Below are positions 25,307 to 36,259 of a stretch of DNA of 64,000 nt, in pieces. The notes under the pieces are model-generated. The model had not been told where the DNA came from, did no database searches, and saw nothing but the letters and a program-made list of their open reading frames with translations. The translations under genes and the position numbers were made by a program. Where the stretch lies: assembly GCF_033568475.1 (NCBI RefSeq), contig NC_133123.1, forward strand, positions 3,720,001 through 3,784,000, in the 5' to 3' direction. The stretch is from Henckelia pumila. Lineage: Eukaryota > Streptophyta > Magnoliopsida > Lamiales > Gesneriaceae. Within the stretch, counting starts at the first letter, position 1. Every line of letters starts with the position of its first letter.

Positions 25307-25805
25307 GCTGATCTTGAACAAAAGTATCATAGCGGAAGAGACAGAAAGACGATTCAAGGAATTCAAAGATTGAGTGGGGTTGCGAGGATCGGAGTCCTCC
25401 TCTAGTGGGTAAGATTTGACTTCAATTAATGGTGTTCTTGGCAGATGATCACTTGGGATTTTATGTGAATGGCGAGGGTTAACTTCTTGTCTTTGGAAGA
25501 TTTTAGTTGAGCTACGAGGGATGCCGTGAACTGTCCGATGGGATTTTTTTTTTTTTTTTTTTTTGAGTAAATTGTCCCATGGAATTTGGTGCATCGTGGA
25601 GTCATAAAAGCATCTCAAAAGTTGCGTGTCTATTTTTCGTTAAATCTAATTTAATTTGTAAACTATATATTTTTTTTTAGGAAAAGCAGATTATTTATGA
25701 TATGTAATATTATAATATGTGATAGAAATAAATATTACATGCATTCTGTTCCCATCCGTTGACGTAGGACGAACCGAAGAAGTTTTTTCTTTATATATAT
25801 ATATT
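25307..25805. other. 5' flank of the secreted-protein gene
   Basis: Holds a T run of about 20 at 25544-25564 and AT-rich spacer. An open frame continues upstream of the chosen start but its sequence is not family-like. Confidence 0.45.
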
Positions 25806-25951
25806 TAGAGTTTTTTTATGGTGCCTAATAACTATGCCCAACTTCGTGTCCATCATGTATAAGTCAACTCACCAATTGTGTTGGTCAACTCACCTATTGT
25901 ACATGGTGGTCACGGAGTTTGGCATAGTTGTTGGCACCATAAAAGAACAAT
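25806..25951. mobile_element. Foldback MITE, about 146 bp
   Basis: Two arms of about 48 bases, 25812-25859 and 25899-25946, are inverted copies of each other (shared core TTTATGGTGCC...AACTATGCC) at roughly 80-85% identity. The 39-base loop has the direct repeat GTCAACTCACC twice. The element sits between TA-repeat runs, so its target duplication cannot be read. The family is not determined. Confidence 0.7.
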
Positions 25952-27284
25952 ATATATATATATATTTAAAATTATACATACATACAGTACTATAAAGTAT
26001 AAAGTTTGTTTAGGTTTTGAATACGTTTAATAAAAGGCAAAAAAACTCTCGACATATTCAATTTATACCAAAATCTGTTTTTAGCTTTTAAAGTGTACAT
26101 TGCAGGAAAAAAAAAAGGAATTAACTTGATTTTATCACATACATAACTGTTTTGATCATACGATGTGTCATGCCCCTAATATTAGCAAAAACTGGTTCTA
26201 TTCAAAACTTTTGAAAACGGTTTCTACTTAATTTAGACGTTATGAAAATATCAGACACAATATAGAAATGAATTTTAAATAAAAAGATATCATTTTGTTT
26301 TGTGAGTTTATAAAGTACGGAAACAAACAATTGTAAAGGAAAATTGACAATTTTACTTTATGTTTCAACCAATTAAATAAATAATCGGGATGATAAATTG
26401 GATTATTACGCAATAAGTTCAACAAAATGGGCGGAAGGGTCTCTCTTTTTATATTTTTCAGATAGTGAGCTACCCAATAAACTAAAGATGGTCCAAAATT
26501 CATTACGAACCGGTGAGAGAATATTCAATCCGCTTCTTGTTATAAACTTATAAGTTAACCATGTCTTTTAATAGAACTACGAGTAGTGGGCTGCATATTC
26601 AAATTCCACATGACTCACCATTTTTTAACGACGTAGTAAATCACGACCGCTATCTTTCAATGCGTATTTTGTATACCCGGAACTAACACTAGTATTATTC
26701 AATTATTCTTGATGATATGTCCAATGTTTGGCAATCGTCTGCCGTTTGGGCTGTGTTGACCAATTTAAGGTGCCAAGTTATTGGATCTATATTGTTGGGT
26801 TGGTGGATCGAGAAACCAATGTGAAATGTTGAAGAGCACAATTATGTACTAATTTTAATTACAGTAATGATATGGGTTTGTCGCTTCTCAAGTCTCTCCC
26901 TTACTCGAAAATATTTTATATCATTGCTCAAGTTTAACATGTAATATAATTTACCTTATTTTGCACGCAATATTCTAGCGAATTCCATGATCAACTTGCC
27001 GGAATGAAACAAGTGATTCACGTCGCCTTCCTCAAGAGCTCTCTTTAATTGACCGCAAAGGCTTTGAAAATGAAACAAACATTGTGAGTCTCACAAAGTG
27101 TCTACGACTGCTATTGCCCCACGCAACAGGGGTCTAAGCCACATCCCAGAATCGCCACGCCCAATCCCAATTCCAGCCACCAATTCTTGATTTCCAATTC
27201 CGCACTTTCCATTGTGATTTTGTACATACATATATTTGGCTCTGTACTCGCTTTTCTTGATCACAGGCACTAATATTTATTTCA
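25952..27284. other. Spacer and FAD4 promoter region
   Basis: AT-rich spacer followed by the 5' flank of the FAD4 gene. A weak TATA-like stretch (CATATATTTGG) lies about 55 bases before the start codon. No repeat ends or coding recognised. Confidence 0.45.
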
Positions 27285-28178
27285 ATGGACGTTGTGTTTC
27301 ACTCCAATCCAGCTCTTAATAAACTTGTATACGGTGCCAGAATTCGCCATCGAATTTCCCTTCCTAACAGACTAATTCATTGCTCTGCCGTGGCGCCGCC
27401 CAAGCACCACCGTCCGGGTAACTTGGAACTCGAACCCAAGCTCACAAGCCGCGGCTCCCCGGTGCTAAATGACCCAACTTTGAAATCTACGTGGCCTCAG
27501 CGTGCATGGGTGGCAGGCGGTTGCACCACTGTGTTGATATCTCTAGCGAAATCTGTATTTGCAGCTGAGGGATCCCACATTTGGCTCGAGCCCATCTTAG
27601 CCGGCGTGATTGGCTACGTGCTGGCCGATCTCGCCTCCGGCGTCTACCACTGGGGCATCGACAACTACGGCGACGGCGGAACACCGGTCTTCGGCGCGCA
27701 AATTGAAGCGTTTCAGGGTCACCACAAGTGGCCTTGGATTATCGCACGTCGACAGTTCGCCAACAACTTACACTCGCTGGCCAAAGGCACGATTTTCACT
27801 GTCCTCCCGATATACTTCATCTGCGACGATCCGACAGTAATGGGGTTCGTTTCCGTGAGCTCGGGCTGCATTATGTTCAGTCAGCAGTTTCACGCGTGGG
27901 CTCATACCACCAAGAGCAAACTCCCGCCGTTGGTGGTGGCACTGCAAGACGCCGGAGTTCTGGTATCGAGGTCGCAACACGCGGCGCACCACCGCACACC
28001 ATATAACAACAACTACTGCATAGTGAGTGGGATGTGGAATGAGATTTTGGATGAGTCGAGGTTTTTCGAGGCGCTGGAAATGGCGATTTTCTTCAAGTTT
28101 GGGGTGAGGCCAAGATCATGGACTGAACCCGACTCTGATTGGACCGAAGAAGCAGAAACTGCATCTTTGGCTCCATAA
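27285..28178 (+). CDS. FAD4: Fatty acid desaturase 4, chloroplastic (FAD4; Kua/TMEM189 family)
   Basis: FAD4 introduces the delta-3-trans double bond into palmitate on chloroplast phosphatidylglycerol. This intronless gene encodes 297 residues. Residues 1 to about 60 look like a chloroplast transit peptide, rich in Arg, Ser and Pro. Hydrophobic spans follow at about 79-93, 100-120, 168-180 and 186-199. The histidine clusters of the family are present: YHWGID (121-126), QGHHKWPW (144-151), QFHAWAH (201-207) and SQHAAHH (230-236). Length and order match Arabidopsis FAD4 and its FAD4-like paralogues. The family is related to animal plasmanylethanolamine desaturase. Codons are GC-richer than those of neighbours, as often seen in intronless plastid-targeted genes. 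FAD4 itself versus a FAD4-like paralogue is not resolved. Confidence 0.93.
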   Translation: MDVVFHSNPALNKLVYGARIRHRISLPNRLIHCSAVAPPKHHRPGNLELEPKLTSRGSPVLNDPTLKSTWPQRAWVAGGCTTVLISLAKSVFAAEGSHIWLEPILAGVIGYVLADLASGVYHWGIDNYGDGGTPVFGAQIEAFQGHHKWPWIIARRQFANNLHSLAKGTIFTVLPIYFICDDPTVMGFVSVSSGCIMFSQQFHAWAHTTKSKLPPLVVALQDAGVLVSRSQHAAHHRTPYNNNYCIVSGMWNEILDESRFFEALEMAIFFKFGVRPRSWTEPDSDWTEEAETASLAP

Positions 28179-28285
28179 CTTGGAATACCATTGTTCAAAT
28201 ATTCATTTTATATTATTTTTGTGTATGAAGAACAGATTGGGTTACTCGAATTTTTTACTGTAACATATCATTTGATCATATATAC

Positions 28286-28875
28286 CAATATTTTCATAAC
28301 CGGACCGGTGATCGAACCGGATTACCTTGAAAAAACGATTCAACCGGTCGGACCGTTTTAACCGGATGGTCGAACCGGAAAACCGTTTATATAATATAAT
28401 AAAATTAATAATATATTTTAAAATTTAAAACCTAAAAGATGTATATAAATAGACAAAAAAATATATTTATCCTAGTTTTAAAAATAAATAACAATATAAA
28501 TATATTTAAAATATTAATTATAGTTATATATAATTTTAAAATTAAATAAATAAATTAAAAAAACTCTAATAATAGTACAATAATATTTTTAAGAATGTAC
28601 AAATTCCATTAATAATGTATATATATAATAAAATATTAAATTAAAGTTTTAATTATTTTTAAAAAAAATTAATTTTTTTAAAAAAAATAAAAAAAAAATC
28701 AAAATTCCGGTCGGACCGGTTCTTGGCCGGTTCTTGAAAACGGTTCTTGGCCGGTTCTTAGCCGGTTCGACCGGTTTTGACCGGTTCTGAACGGTCCGAC
28801 CGATAAAATGGTTATTTGAAGTATTTCGAACCGGACCAGTGACCGGTTCCGGTCAGTCCGGTTTTGAAAACAATG
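28286..28875. mobile_element. Non-autonomous hAT element, 590 bp, CCGGTT-rich
   Basis: The ends CAATATTTTCATAACCGGAC and, reversed, CATTGTTTTCAAAACCGGAC match at 17 of 20 positions. Flanks ATATATAC (28278-28285) and ATATGTAC (28876-28883) match at 7 of 8, an hAT-type 8-bp target duplication. Both ends are packed with CCGG-containing subterminal repeats (AACCGG/CCGGTT), a usual hAT feature. The middle is AT-rich and non-coding. Confidence 0.8.
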
Positions 28876-28883
28876 ATATGTAC

Positions 28884-29530
28884 ATTAACGAAATTCTACT
28901 TCAAAGTTCCAATCTCGCGTGTCCCTCAACTTTCATCGGTAAAGCCAAGTCTTGCCACCATAATTTGTAAATTGTACACAGCTATCATCCATCGGTTGTC
29001 ACTTGTACATCGATATACAAACCATACAAATTTTCGACTTTAATGATGTATGAAGAGGGAACCTCTCTAGCACCACAAACAAAAAAAGAATAATCAAATT
29101 TTATACATAAATAATCTGTTGCAGGCCTCGAAATTGTACATGTAGAACAATCCCAAAACTATATGTTGGTTTGCTTCACACAATATAGGATACATTTATT
29201 CATGTCACATCAAAGTCTCCAAACGTTACACAACTACAACACCATTCAAATGTTCCTGATAACTAGGGCCACATGACAAGTCTAAACATTTTATCATGCT
29301 GAATATTCCCACGAATCATGCTCAGCTGCAGAGGGGTATGGAGGCATATTCCATCATATACACCCAACTTACGAATGGTTGGTTGACTTTGCAGACGGAA
29401 AAGGTCCACAAGATGACAAGAATACCACATTTTAATTTTTTGACGGAACAAGACCCCCAAAATAAGTTCGCCTGACGCAAAATTGAATACACCATGTAAC
29501 ACTCAGGGTCAACAAGAAGACGAAGAAATA
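28884..29530. other. 3' flank of VPS22
   Basis: Contains the probable VPS22 3' UTR (minus strand) and spacer. Nothing else recognised. Confidence 0.45.
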
Positions 29531-32500
29531 TTAGACAGCATCCATCACTGCATAGGAAGAAACAGATGATACACAGGGAAACCAATATCTACGTCTGCCA
29601 TCCTTGTGACCATCATCAATCATAGCAAGACCTCCCTGTATTACCAAACTGAATCGATTAACACTCGTTAAATTCTAAAGCATAAGCATGTTGATGAAGA
29701 AGATATGACTTACTTCTAGTAAAGTTTCAAGGGCATCAATTGCACGTCCTGATGCCCAAGAGAGCCGTCTTTGTACCTCATCAACTGTCACATAGCCTAG
29801 ACCCTAAAACAAACAAAGCAAGGTAACTAATCATTTTAAGAACAAAAAAAAAGGTTTCAAGGTAATAATTATGATATAAATGTCAGTGCAAGAGGAGGAA
29901 ATTGCTAAATAAATTGCATCATTATGAAGAGGAGGCCGAGGGGCATGGAGGGTACAGCCAATCGAACCCCTGAGATACAATATGGTGGACTTGCTGAAAT
30001 CAGAGCCAACTTAAATCAAATTATAGGTTCCATACTATATTGAAACTGTGAAGATTGGTATTATGGGCACCTCCAGACTTCGTTGGGTCAATGATGGGCC
30101 AGTTTTGAACATGAAAATTTATTCACAAGCATTTTTAAGTTCTGTCTCAGAAACAGTGCTTACAATCTGTCCCAAATTTTGTTTTGTCTCGCATCAAGGG
30201 TCAAACCATGACCTGAAGTTCATTATTAAGTTATTCGGATAACTATATAGTCATACATGTTCAAACCTAAAGATAAGTACAAAATGCAACATTGATAATA
30301 GAAAGCAAGAAATAAAACTGCTTCAATATCGTCTAGTTTTAATGGAGCAATTAAATAATTTTTTCCTCCAAAAAATTGTGAAATAATTAAGATGTGTGAA
30401 TGTGAGCAAGTGAACAACCATATTCAAGAGCTTGACATGGGAAATAATGTATAGGCTAGGAGAACCTGAGCGAGCTCTAAAATTTCATTGTGGTCTTTAT
30501 TCAACTCGGTAGGAACAGATCTAACAAGCTTCTTTTTACCCAGAGATATCACCTCAAAACCATTACCGAGTACCTGGAAACACAATAGAGTTATCCTTGA
30601 ACAACACGGTCCAAAGATGCAAGTGAAATGGGATGTTAAGTTAAAGGGTCAGTATAAGGTATCTCCAGTGATCACCAGAAACCTACACAATCAATCCAGC
30701 AGTAAAAACAGGGATAATCTTAGCAATTAATAGAATAAATTTGAGATCCAAGAGGAGGAATGCTTAACTACACAACACAAATAAATACTTTATTAGGGTA
30801 ACATTAAGGCAAGAAATCTCAACATTCTCTCCGTTGCCCAAGTCAGAATAATGACTCAATAGTCATTAATTCAAAGATTCAACCTCTGTTCAATTGGTGA
30901 GCTCATCACATGATCCAAATCTCCCAAAATATGTCAAGACTGTTGCATCCTCCAGCTAAAATTTGGTGGGAAAAAGATTTGAGTCTCAGGTTGTTGTACA
31001 TTAAACATGCAAATCTTGAAGTATCATGCCAAACTAGCAACCACATCAGACTACAAAAACTTTAGGCTTTATTCTGAAACTCAATAAAACTTTCTCATGC
31101 ATTGGTTCGTTAGTGCATGGTAGCAAATAAGGCAATTTAAAGCTTATCCTGTCTTCACTACAGGACTTTTTCTTTTTTCTTTTCCCATCAAGACTCTATG
31201 TTATTCTCGCCAAAATTCTACATTACCTTCAGTTTACTAATTGCTCTCAAACAGTCATCCTGAGAAACAGCCTCACGAGCACTCTTCCTTCTTTGACCTA
31301 GCACATTGCATAATTCTTCCAAGCTGATCAAACCACCATTGAGAGGTCTAGTGGCCAGACAAATATCAACAATTTGCACACCTGACTAGATAAATAGATT
31401 AGTTTTATCAGACATAAGTAGAGAAAATACCAAATTAAAAATTATAGACGTATGAATCAGACAAACACAATCGTAAAATGAAGGTTGTGAGATGCAACTA
31501 AATGTTTTCCTAATGTAAACTTTCACCGAGTGAGAAAATGAACTATAACACATGGTACATCTCAAAATACAGAGTTCACCTCAAAATTAATGCTTTCTTG
31601 ATACTAAGAAGTTCATCCCAACTAATATTCTAATAAGATGCAGAACAGACAAGTAAAAATACAGACAACGTGAGCTATAAAATTTCATCAAGCGGAAAGG
31701 TACACGAGTGTTCAGATGAAGTGTAGTCTCATTAATTTAATAAAAATAAAGTGATCTCATAAGTGTTCGGATGAAGTGTAGCCTCATCGATTCAAAGTAA
31801 GTATTTCAACCGAGGAAAGATTCTGACAAAAATATATAATTAAAACTTGGAATCTTAAAATTCAAGGAGAAGGAAATGGAAAGGTAGATATATAAAAACA
31901 AAGAAGGGAGTATATTTCCAACTAACACAAAATCAAATGTAGCAATTGGTGGATTGCACAAGTAATACGCAAGTTCACATACTGACATGAAGTCATGACA
32001 AGCATATCAAAATCAAATGTGGCAAATGGTGGATTGCACAAGTGAAAACACAGGTAAGAAGGTTGGTGGTACCCACCAAGTTCGTAATAAAAGTCACCAA
32101 TGCCCAATAACTCAGCCCAAAAACCCTTATTAGAGGCCAGAGGATCCACTCCTACTTTAGCACACATCTCATGAAACTGTGATCGAAAAGTTGGATTCTT
32201 GCGGATGTCATTCTGCCCAAACACGAGGAAATACAAATATTTTATAAGAAAATGATTAAAATCAAAAATATTATCGGCCTAATGTTAATTCCATCCCGTT
32301 TTTCAAAAACTAAAACACCAAGAAATAGATGTAGCTTCTTTCTTTAACATTTTCATATTTTTCCAGCATAGACATTTTGACGCCTATATCCTTACAGCCT
32401 TTGCGGAGACAACAGCAAAACTACAGCTTGAAATTTGAAACCCAATTAATTTTCTAACAAGCCTCCCACTATCTTTCAGATAAGAAAGATGCAAAATTTA

Positions 32501-32815
32501 AGCCAGCAGGACAGGCTAAAGATCAACAAAGCCTTGCACAAAACATTAAACACAAAAACAATAAGACGACCTTATGCTTGCGAGCAAAGTCCTCAAGCTG
32601 GGAACGAAAAGTAGCGAGCTGTTCTTTCATTAGATCGGTCCGCAGTTTTGCTACATTTTCCCCCAGCAGTCGATATTGATCCTACATTAATCACAGCACA
32701 AAATTATAACAAAATATATCCAACGAGAGCAACCTATCAACGTAGATAGAGAGAAGTGGGGAACCCTGGCGGCGGCGGCGTTCTGCAGGCCACCGATTCC
32801 GGGTCTTCGCCTCAT
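29531..32815 (-). CDS. VPS22: Vacuolar protein sorting protein 22 (ESCRT-II subunit, SNF8/EAP30)
   Basis: VPS22 with VPS25 and VPS36 forms ESCRT-II, which sorts ubiquitinated membrane proteins into multivesicular bodies on endosomes. Exons on the minus strand: 32765-32815, 32571-32681, 32077-32212, 31227-31381, 30466-30573, 29714-29803, 29531-29635. They join in phase to 251 residues, the family length. It starts [11 protein letters not shown], followed by [16 protein letters not shown], the coiled N-terminal helix. The winged-helix part includes [55 protein letters not shown], and [19 protein letters not shown]. It ends in [17 protein letters not shown]. The exon 1 donor (AGG|GTTCCC) is a weak site but is required by phase and family alignment. 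Intron 3 carries local duplications. Confidence 0.95.
31707..32046. repeat. Local duplications in a VPS22 intron
   Basis: Two pairs of near copies: GTGTTCAGATGAAGTGTAG at about 31709 versus GTGTTCGGATGAAGTGTAG at about 31763, and a roughly 39-base piece (AAAATCAAATG...GGTGGATTGCACAAGT) at about 31927 and 32008. Intronic. Confidence 0.75.
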
Positions 32816-33490
32816 TCCGGAACGGCGATGGGCGAATCAGCTACAGAATTGATCGGGGAAGGGGATTCTCGCTTCAAGTACGCAGGTGAGAAATTGTCGT
32901 TCGTTGGTTTATTGTTGCAGCTCCAACGATACTTCCTCGTAAAGCCGTTTCGACAGCACCAATATAGTTCACCTCATTTGCAAATTGCAATTGCGATGTC
33001 ATGAAGGAAGAGGGGAAGACGACGTATTTTATTTATTTGTTTATTTTTAATTAATAGTTTACAAAAGCTTTTAATAGTTTTATTTTTTTAAGTACCGTCT
33101 AATTTTTTTCTTTTTGGTCCATCTTATTTCTTACCAGTGTTATTAAAAACGATATTAAACAGGATTAACGTAAAATGTGATAAAATTGTTAAGATTCGAG
33201 TAGTTGATAGTATTAAATGTGGTTTTTAAAAAATATATATTATTTTTAAAAAAAAATTATATCAATTAAAAAATCTCGAAATAAAAATCATTTTTTTTCA
33301 AAATCAAAGAAATACATCAGGTCATATTTCTCTCGAAACTTTTCTCCTCAAAATTATTGTGTTCTAAATAATATTTAAATTTTTTTTATGTGGTCTAGCT
33401 ATAGACACAACTAAAAATTATAATTTTGATATTTTTGTGTTTTAAAATTTTGAGAAATTTTATGTTACTATTAAATATATTATATGTGTG
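32816..33490. other. VPS22 5' flank and AT-rich spacer
   Basis: The VPS22 promoter (minus strand) is expected at 32.8-33.0 kb. A short plus-strand open frame covering the VPS22 start region is a shadow of exon 1. No other gene seen. Confidence 0.45.
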
Positions 33491-33640
33491 TTTTTTTTTT
33501 TTGAACCCACAAAACAAAGATTTCATTTAATTATCAAAGAGTTATTACAATCCGAGATTAGTACATTCATAATAAAAGAAGGGGCATCATAAAAAATACA
33601 AGGACTAGCATTAGAATTGGTCGCCCTAGCAATTTAGTAT
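33491..33640 (-). mobile_element. 3' end of a polyA-tailed retrosequence
   Basis: On the minus strand a UTR-like stretch (AATTAAATGAAATCTTTG then GTGGGTTC) ends in a run of about 14 A. The layout resembles the 3' tail of a LINE inserted on the minus strand and 5'-truncated. No coding domain is visible, so LINE versus processed transcript is open. Confidence 0.4.
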
Positions 33641-33972
33641 GTATATTGGTAAAATATAATAAAAATTTTAAACTTTTAAAGTCTACAAAAGTCATTAAAA
33701 ATCTAGAGTGTGTGTTTTAGAGAAAGGTATTTTTATTCAAAAAATTACTTATTTAACTAAAAATTGTTTTAATAAATACTGAAAAAAATAATTATCGAGA
33801 AGCCAAAAAAAATGTCAAACGGGGTGAATTTTTTACTTTTATTTGTTTAAAAAAAAAAAGATAAATTCTTGTATGGTATTACTGTATTTTTTTTTAGAAA
33901 ATATTTAATGTTGCACCTGGATGAGATAATTTGATTTGCAATAAAGTATTTGATCTAATAGTGGATTTTAAT

Positions 33973-34416
33973 TAGGGGTGCAAATGAATCGAACGTGTTC
34001 TTGAGTTTTATGAGTCCGCTCGATAAATATTTGATTCGTATTCGAGCTTATCGAACTCGAGCCGAATTCGAACATGTTCGAACTTTTTTTCGAGCCGAGC
34101 TCGAGCCGAAATTACTCTGTTCGATAGTTCGCGAATAGTTCGCGAGCCTTAATATTTAATTAATATAATATAATTATATAATAATATATATTCATTTCGA
34201 GCTTTCGAACCATAATATCCGAATAGTTCACGAATAGGTTCGAATATTTCGAACCGAACTCGAACCCGAACTTCATTTCGAGCCGAACTCGAGCCAAAAT
34301 ATTTAAAATTATCGAACTTCGAATCGAGCTTGAACTCGAATATACTCTTATCGAGGCGAATTCGAACCTTAAAATTTTACCATTATTCTGCTCGATTCGG
34401 TTCGTTTGCACCCCTA
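33973..34416. mobile_element. Non-autonomous hAT MITE, 444 bp, TTCGAA-rich
   Basis: The ends TAGGGGTGCAAATGAATCGA and, reversed, TAGGGGTGCAAACGAACCGA match at 18 of 20. Flanks ATTTTAAT (33965-33972) and ATTTTAAC (34417-34424) match at 7 of 8, an hAT-type target duplication. The inside is full of TTCGAA/CTCGAGC repeats with an AT-rich centre and no transposase. Confidence 0.82.
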
Positions 34417-34654
34417 ATTTTAACGATGAATTTTGAAATGACACAAATCTTATATAAGATATGTATTACGAACCATCATAATTAGCATTGCATTTGCATT
34501 GATTAGGAAGGGACATATTTCAAATCCATCAAACATAAATTTATCAAAAGTGGTCAAATAAATTTGAAATCTATAACTTCAAATCATTCGCAGGCAACCT
34601 AAAAGCAAAATCTTAAACTATTTTTAAAATTATTTATTTTGAATCTAACTTATG

Positions 34655-34894
34655 TATCTTACTCTTTTATTATAGTAGAGAGTTTTTAATTAACTAACTT
34701 TAAATTAATTGGTGAAATTTGAGATGAAATTACAATTATATTCTAATTTAATTCCAAACAAAAACCAAAATTATTATCTTACTATTTTATTATAGTAGAG
34801 AGTCTTTAATTAACTAACTTTAAATTAATTGGTGAAATTTGAGATGAAATTACAATTATATACTAATTTAATTCCAAACAAAAATCAAAATTAT
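34655..34894. repeat. 2 x 120 bp tandem duplication at a Helitron 5' end
   Basis: A 120-base unit starting TATCTTACT at 34655 is repeated from 34775 with only a few differences. Each copy begins with the same Helitron-like 5' motif TCTTACT(C/A)TTTTATTATAG. Confidence 0.88.
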
Positions 34895-35128
34895 TAGATA
34901 AATTAGTAATTTTATATGATCTCCTATTTCTTTTGCAATTAAATTTTATCTTATTTTTTAAAATGACATGCTCTATCTTTGTTTGTATTTTTAAATTTTT
35001 AGATTAGATTGTTATCACTTTTAAAATTTTGAATATTTAATTAATCACGTGACTTTTACAAATAACATAAAAATAAAATAGCATAAAAAATTTCTATATA
35101 TGCACGCATGACGTGCAAAAAACGCTAG
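34657..35128 (+). mobile_element. Short non-autonomous Helitron
   Basis: The 3' end has the Helitron signature: a 6-bp-stem hairpin TGCACG-CATGA-CGTGCA (35101-35117), a short A-rich spacer, then CTAG (35125-35128) followed by host T. The 5' end is TC at 34657 after host A, or TC at 34777 in the second copy of the tandem repeat. Insertion between A and T fits. No Rep/helicase coding. Confidence 0.65.
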
Positions 35129-35438
35129 TTTTAAATAATAGATACTGCATCTCAATCTATATAGTTGTTAAGACAAAATCTCTAATAACTTATTTTTAGA
35201 GATTACCAACACTATTGTAACAGAAATTTGACTTTAGTTTCGTGGTTTTTTTTTTTTTTTTGGGTAAATTACTTTCTACAAAAATATATTGTTTAAAATT
35301 AAAATCGCAATGTGAAAATTGATTATTGTTATGTGGCCGACTGGAAAAAAAATTGAATAATGTTGACTCGATGAGGCCCACAATTCACGTAGGTTAGAAG
35401 CCCAACATGTGATATGTAACTACCCGGCCCATTCTCCT

Positions 35439-35457
35439 CGTCTATATAAGCAGGGTA
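35439..35457 (+). promoter_or_regulatory. TATA box and site II motif of a possible transcript
   Basis: CTATATAAGCAGGGTATAAA follows a GGCCCAT motif (about 35425) and a further AGCCCAA motif (35399), and precedes a telo-box-like TTAGGGTTAA (about 35529). This combination is usual for plant promoters of highly expressed genes. The downstream product is unclear. Confidence 0.5.
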
Positions 35458-36067
35458 TAAAACTTCCATCCCCAAATCGCCGCTCTGCCAAAGCCGTAAT
35501 TCAGCTTCGATTGTTCCTTCTGCGTCAATTAGGGTTAATTCTCTCTAGAGATTCCATTTTTTTTTCAAAATCTTTTTATTTCGAAATCCCTGTGACGAAC
35601 GTCATGATAAATCAAAAGTAGTGGCCTGATATCGATGATGATATTATTATTCCGAGGGATTCTCTTCTCCACGCCCCCCACCCCCTCAATTTCTTCTGGT
35701 AAAAAAAAAACAATCTTTTGCAGCATACAGTCAAAGTGCTGTGCTCCATGATTTCATGAAATTTGTTTATGTTATCATCTGGAAGAAATCCGTGATTTGA
35801 AATATCTTTTTGTTACCAGCGTGCGTGTGTGTGTTTGTGCGCTACTACACTGCATCCCAATGATGTTTCTTGAAAAAAATTTATCGTTAAAAGTAGACTG
35901 AATTCATTGATGCGAAATTGGTTCTGAGGGATGTGGAAAGTTTTCGTAATGAGTTTCACTTGGGCAAGTGTGGAGCTGAGCAAGTTTCCATGGTAATCGA
36001 TGATTTCCTGTGAAATTATTGTTTAGAGTCTCCTTGCTCATCCTAATCTTGTTGAGTAATTTTATTG

Positions 36068-36259
36068 ATGTCTTGGGGCCTTTTCACCTCCACCGGTTTT
36101 TGGTCACATTATTCTCGCTTGATTCAAATATTGGATGAAATAATAAGTGCGGAACTGGAATTAAGTGAAGAGCCCTTTTCCACCTCCGTTCCACTGTTGG
36201 ATTCTGATTTTATCCGAGGATCATCGTCTATTCCATCTGTCTATGAATCAACACCTTGA
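36068..36259 (+). CDS. Small open frame downstream of a well-formed promoter (63 aa, unknown)
   Basis: I do not recognise this protein. It begins MSWGLFTSTGFWSH, has an acidic middle (ILDEIISAELELSEEP) and ends SIPSVYESTP. Some 600 bases upstream lies a good TATA box, a telo-box and a likely splice donor (TCTG|GTAAAA at about 35698), so a spliced transcript may carry it. Short upstream frames such as MINQK precede it. It could equally be chance coding in a non-coding RNA. Low confidence. Confidence 0.25.
   Translation: MSWGLFTSTGFWSHYSRLIQILDEIISAELELSEEPFSTSVPLLDSDFIRGSSSIPSVYESTP

Noticed and set aside
25331-25618. Long N-terminal extension of the secreted protein
   Set aside because: It contains a lysine run encoded by a T tract and would bury the signal peptide.
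35600-35700. C/D box snoRNA (GATGATGA with CTGA nearby)
   Set aside because: The only CTGA lies before GATGATGA and the next one is about 260 bases downstream; no terminal stem pairs.
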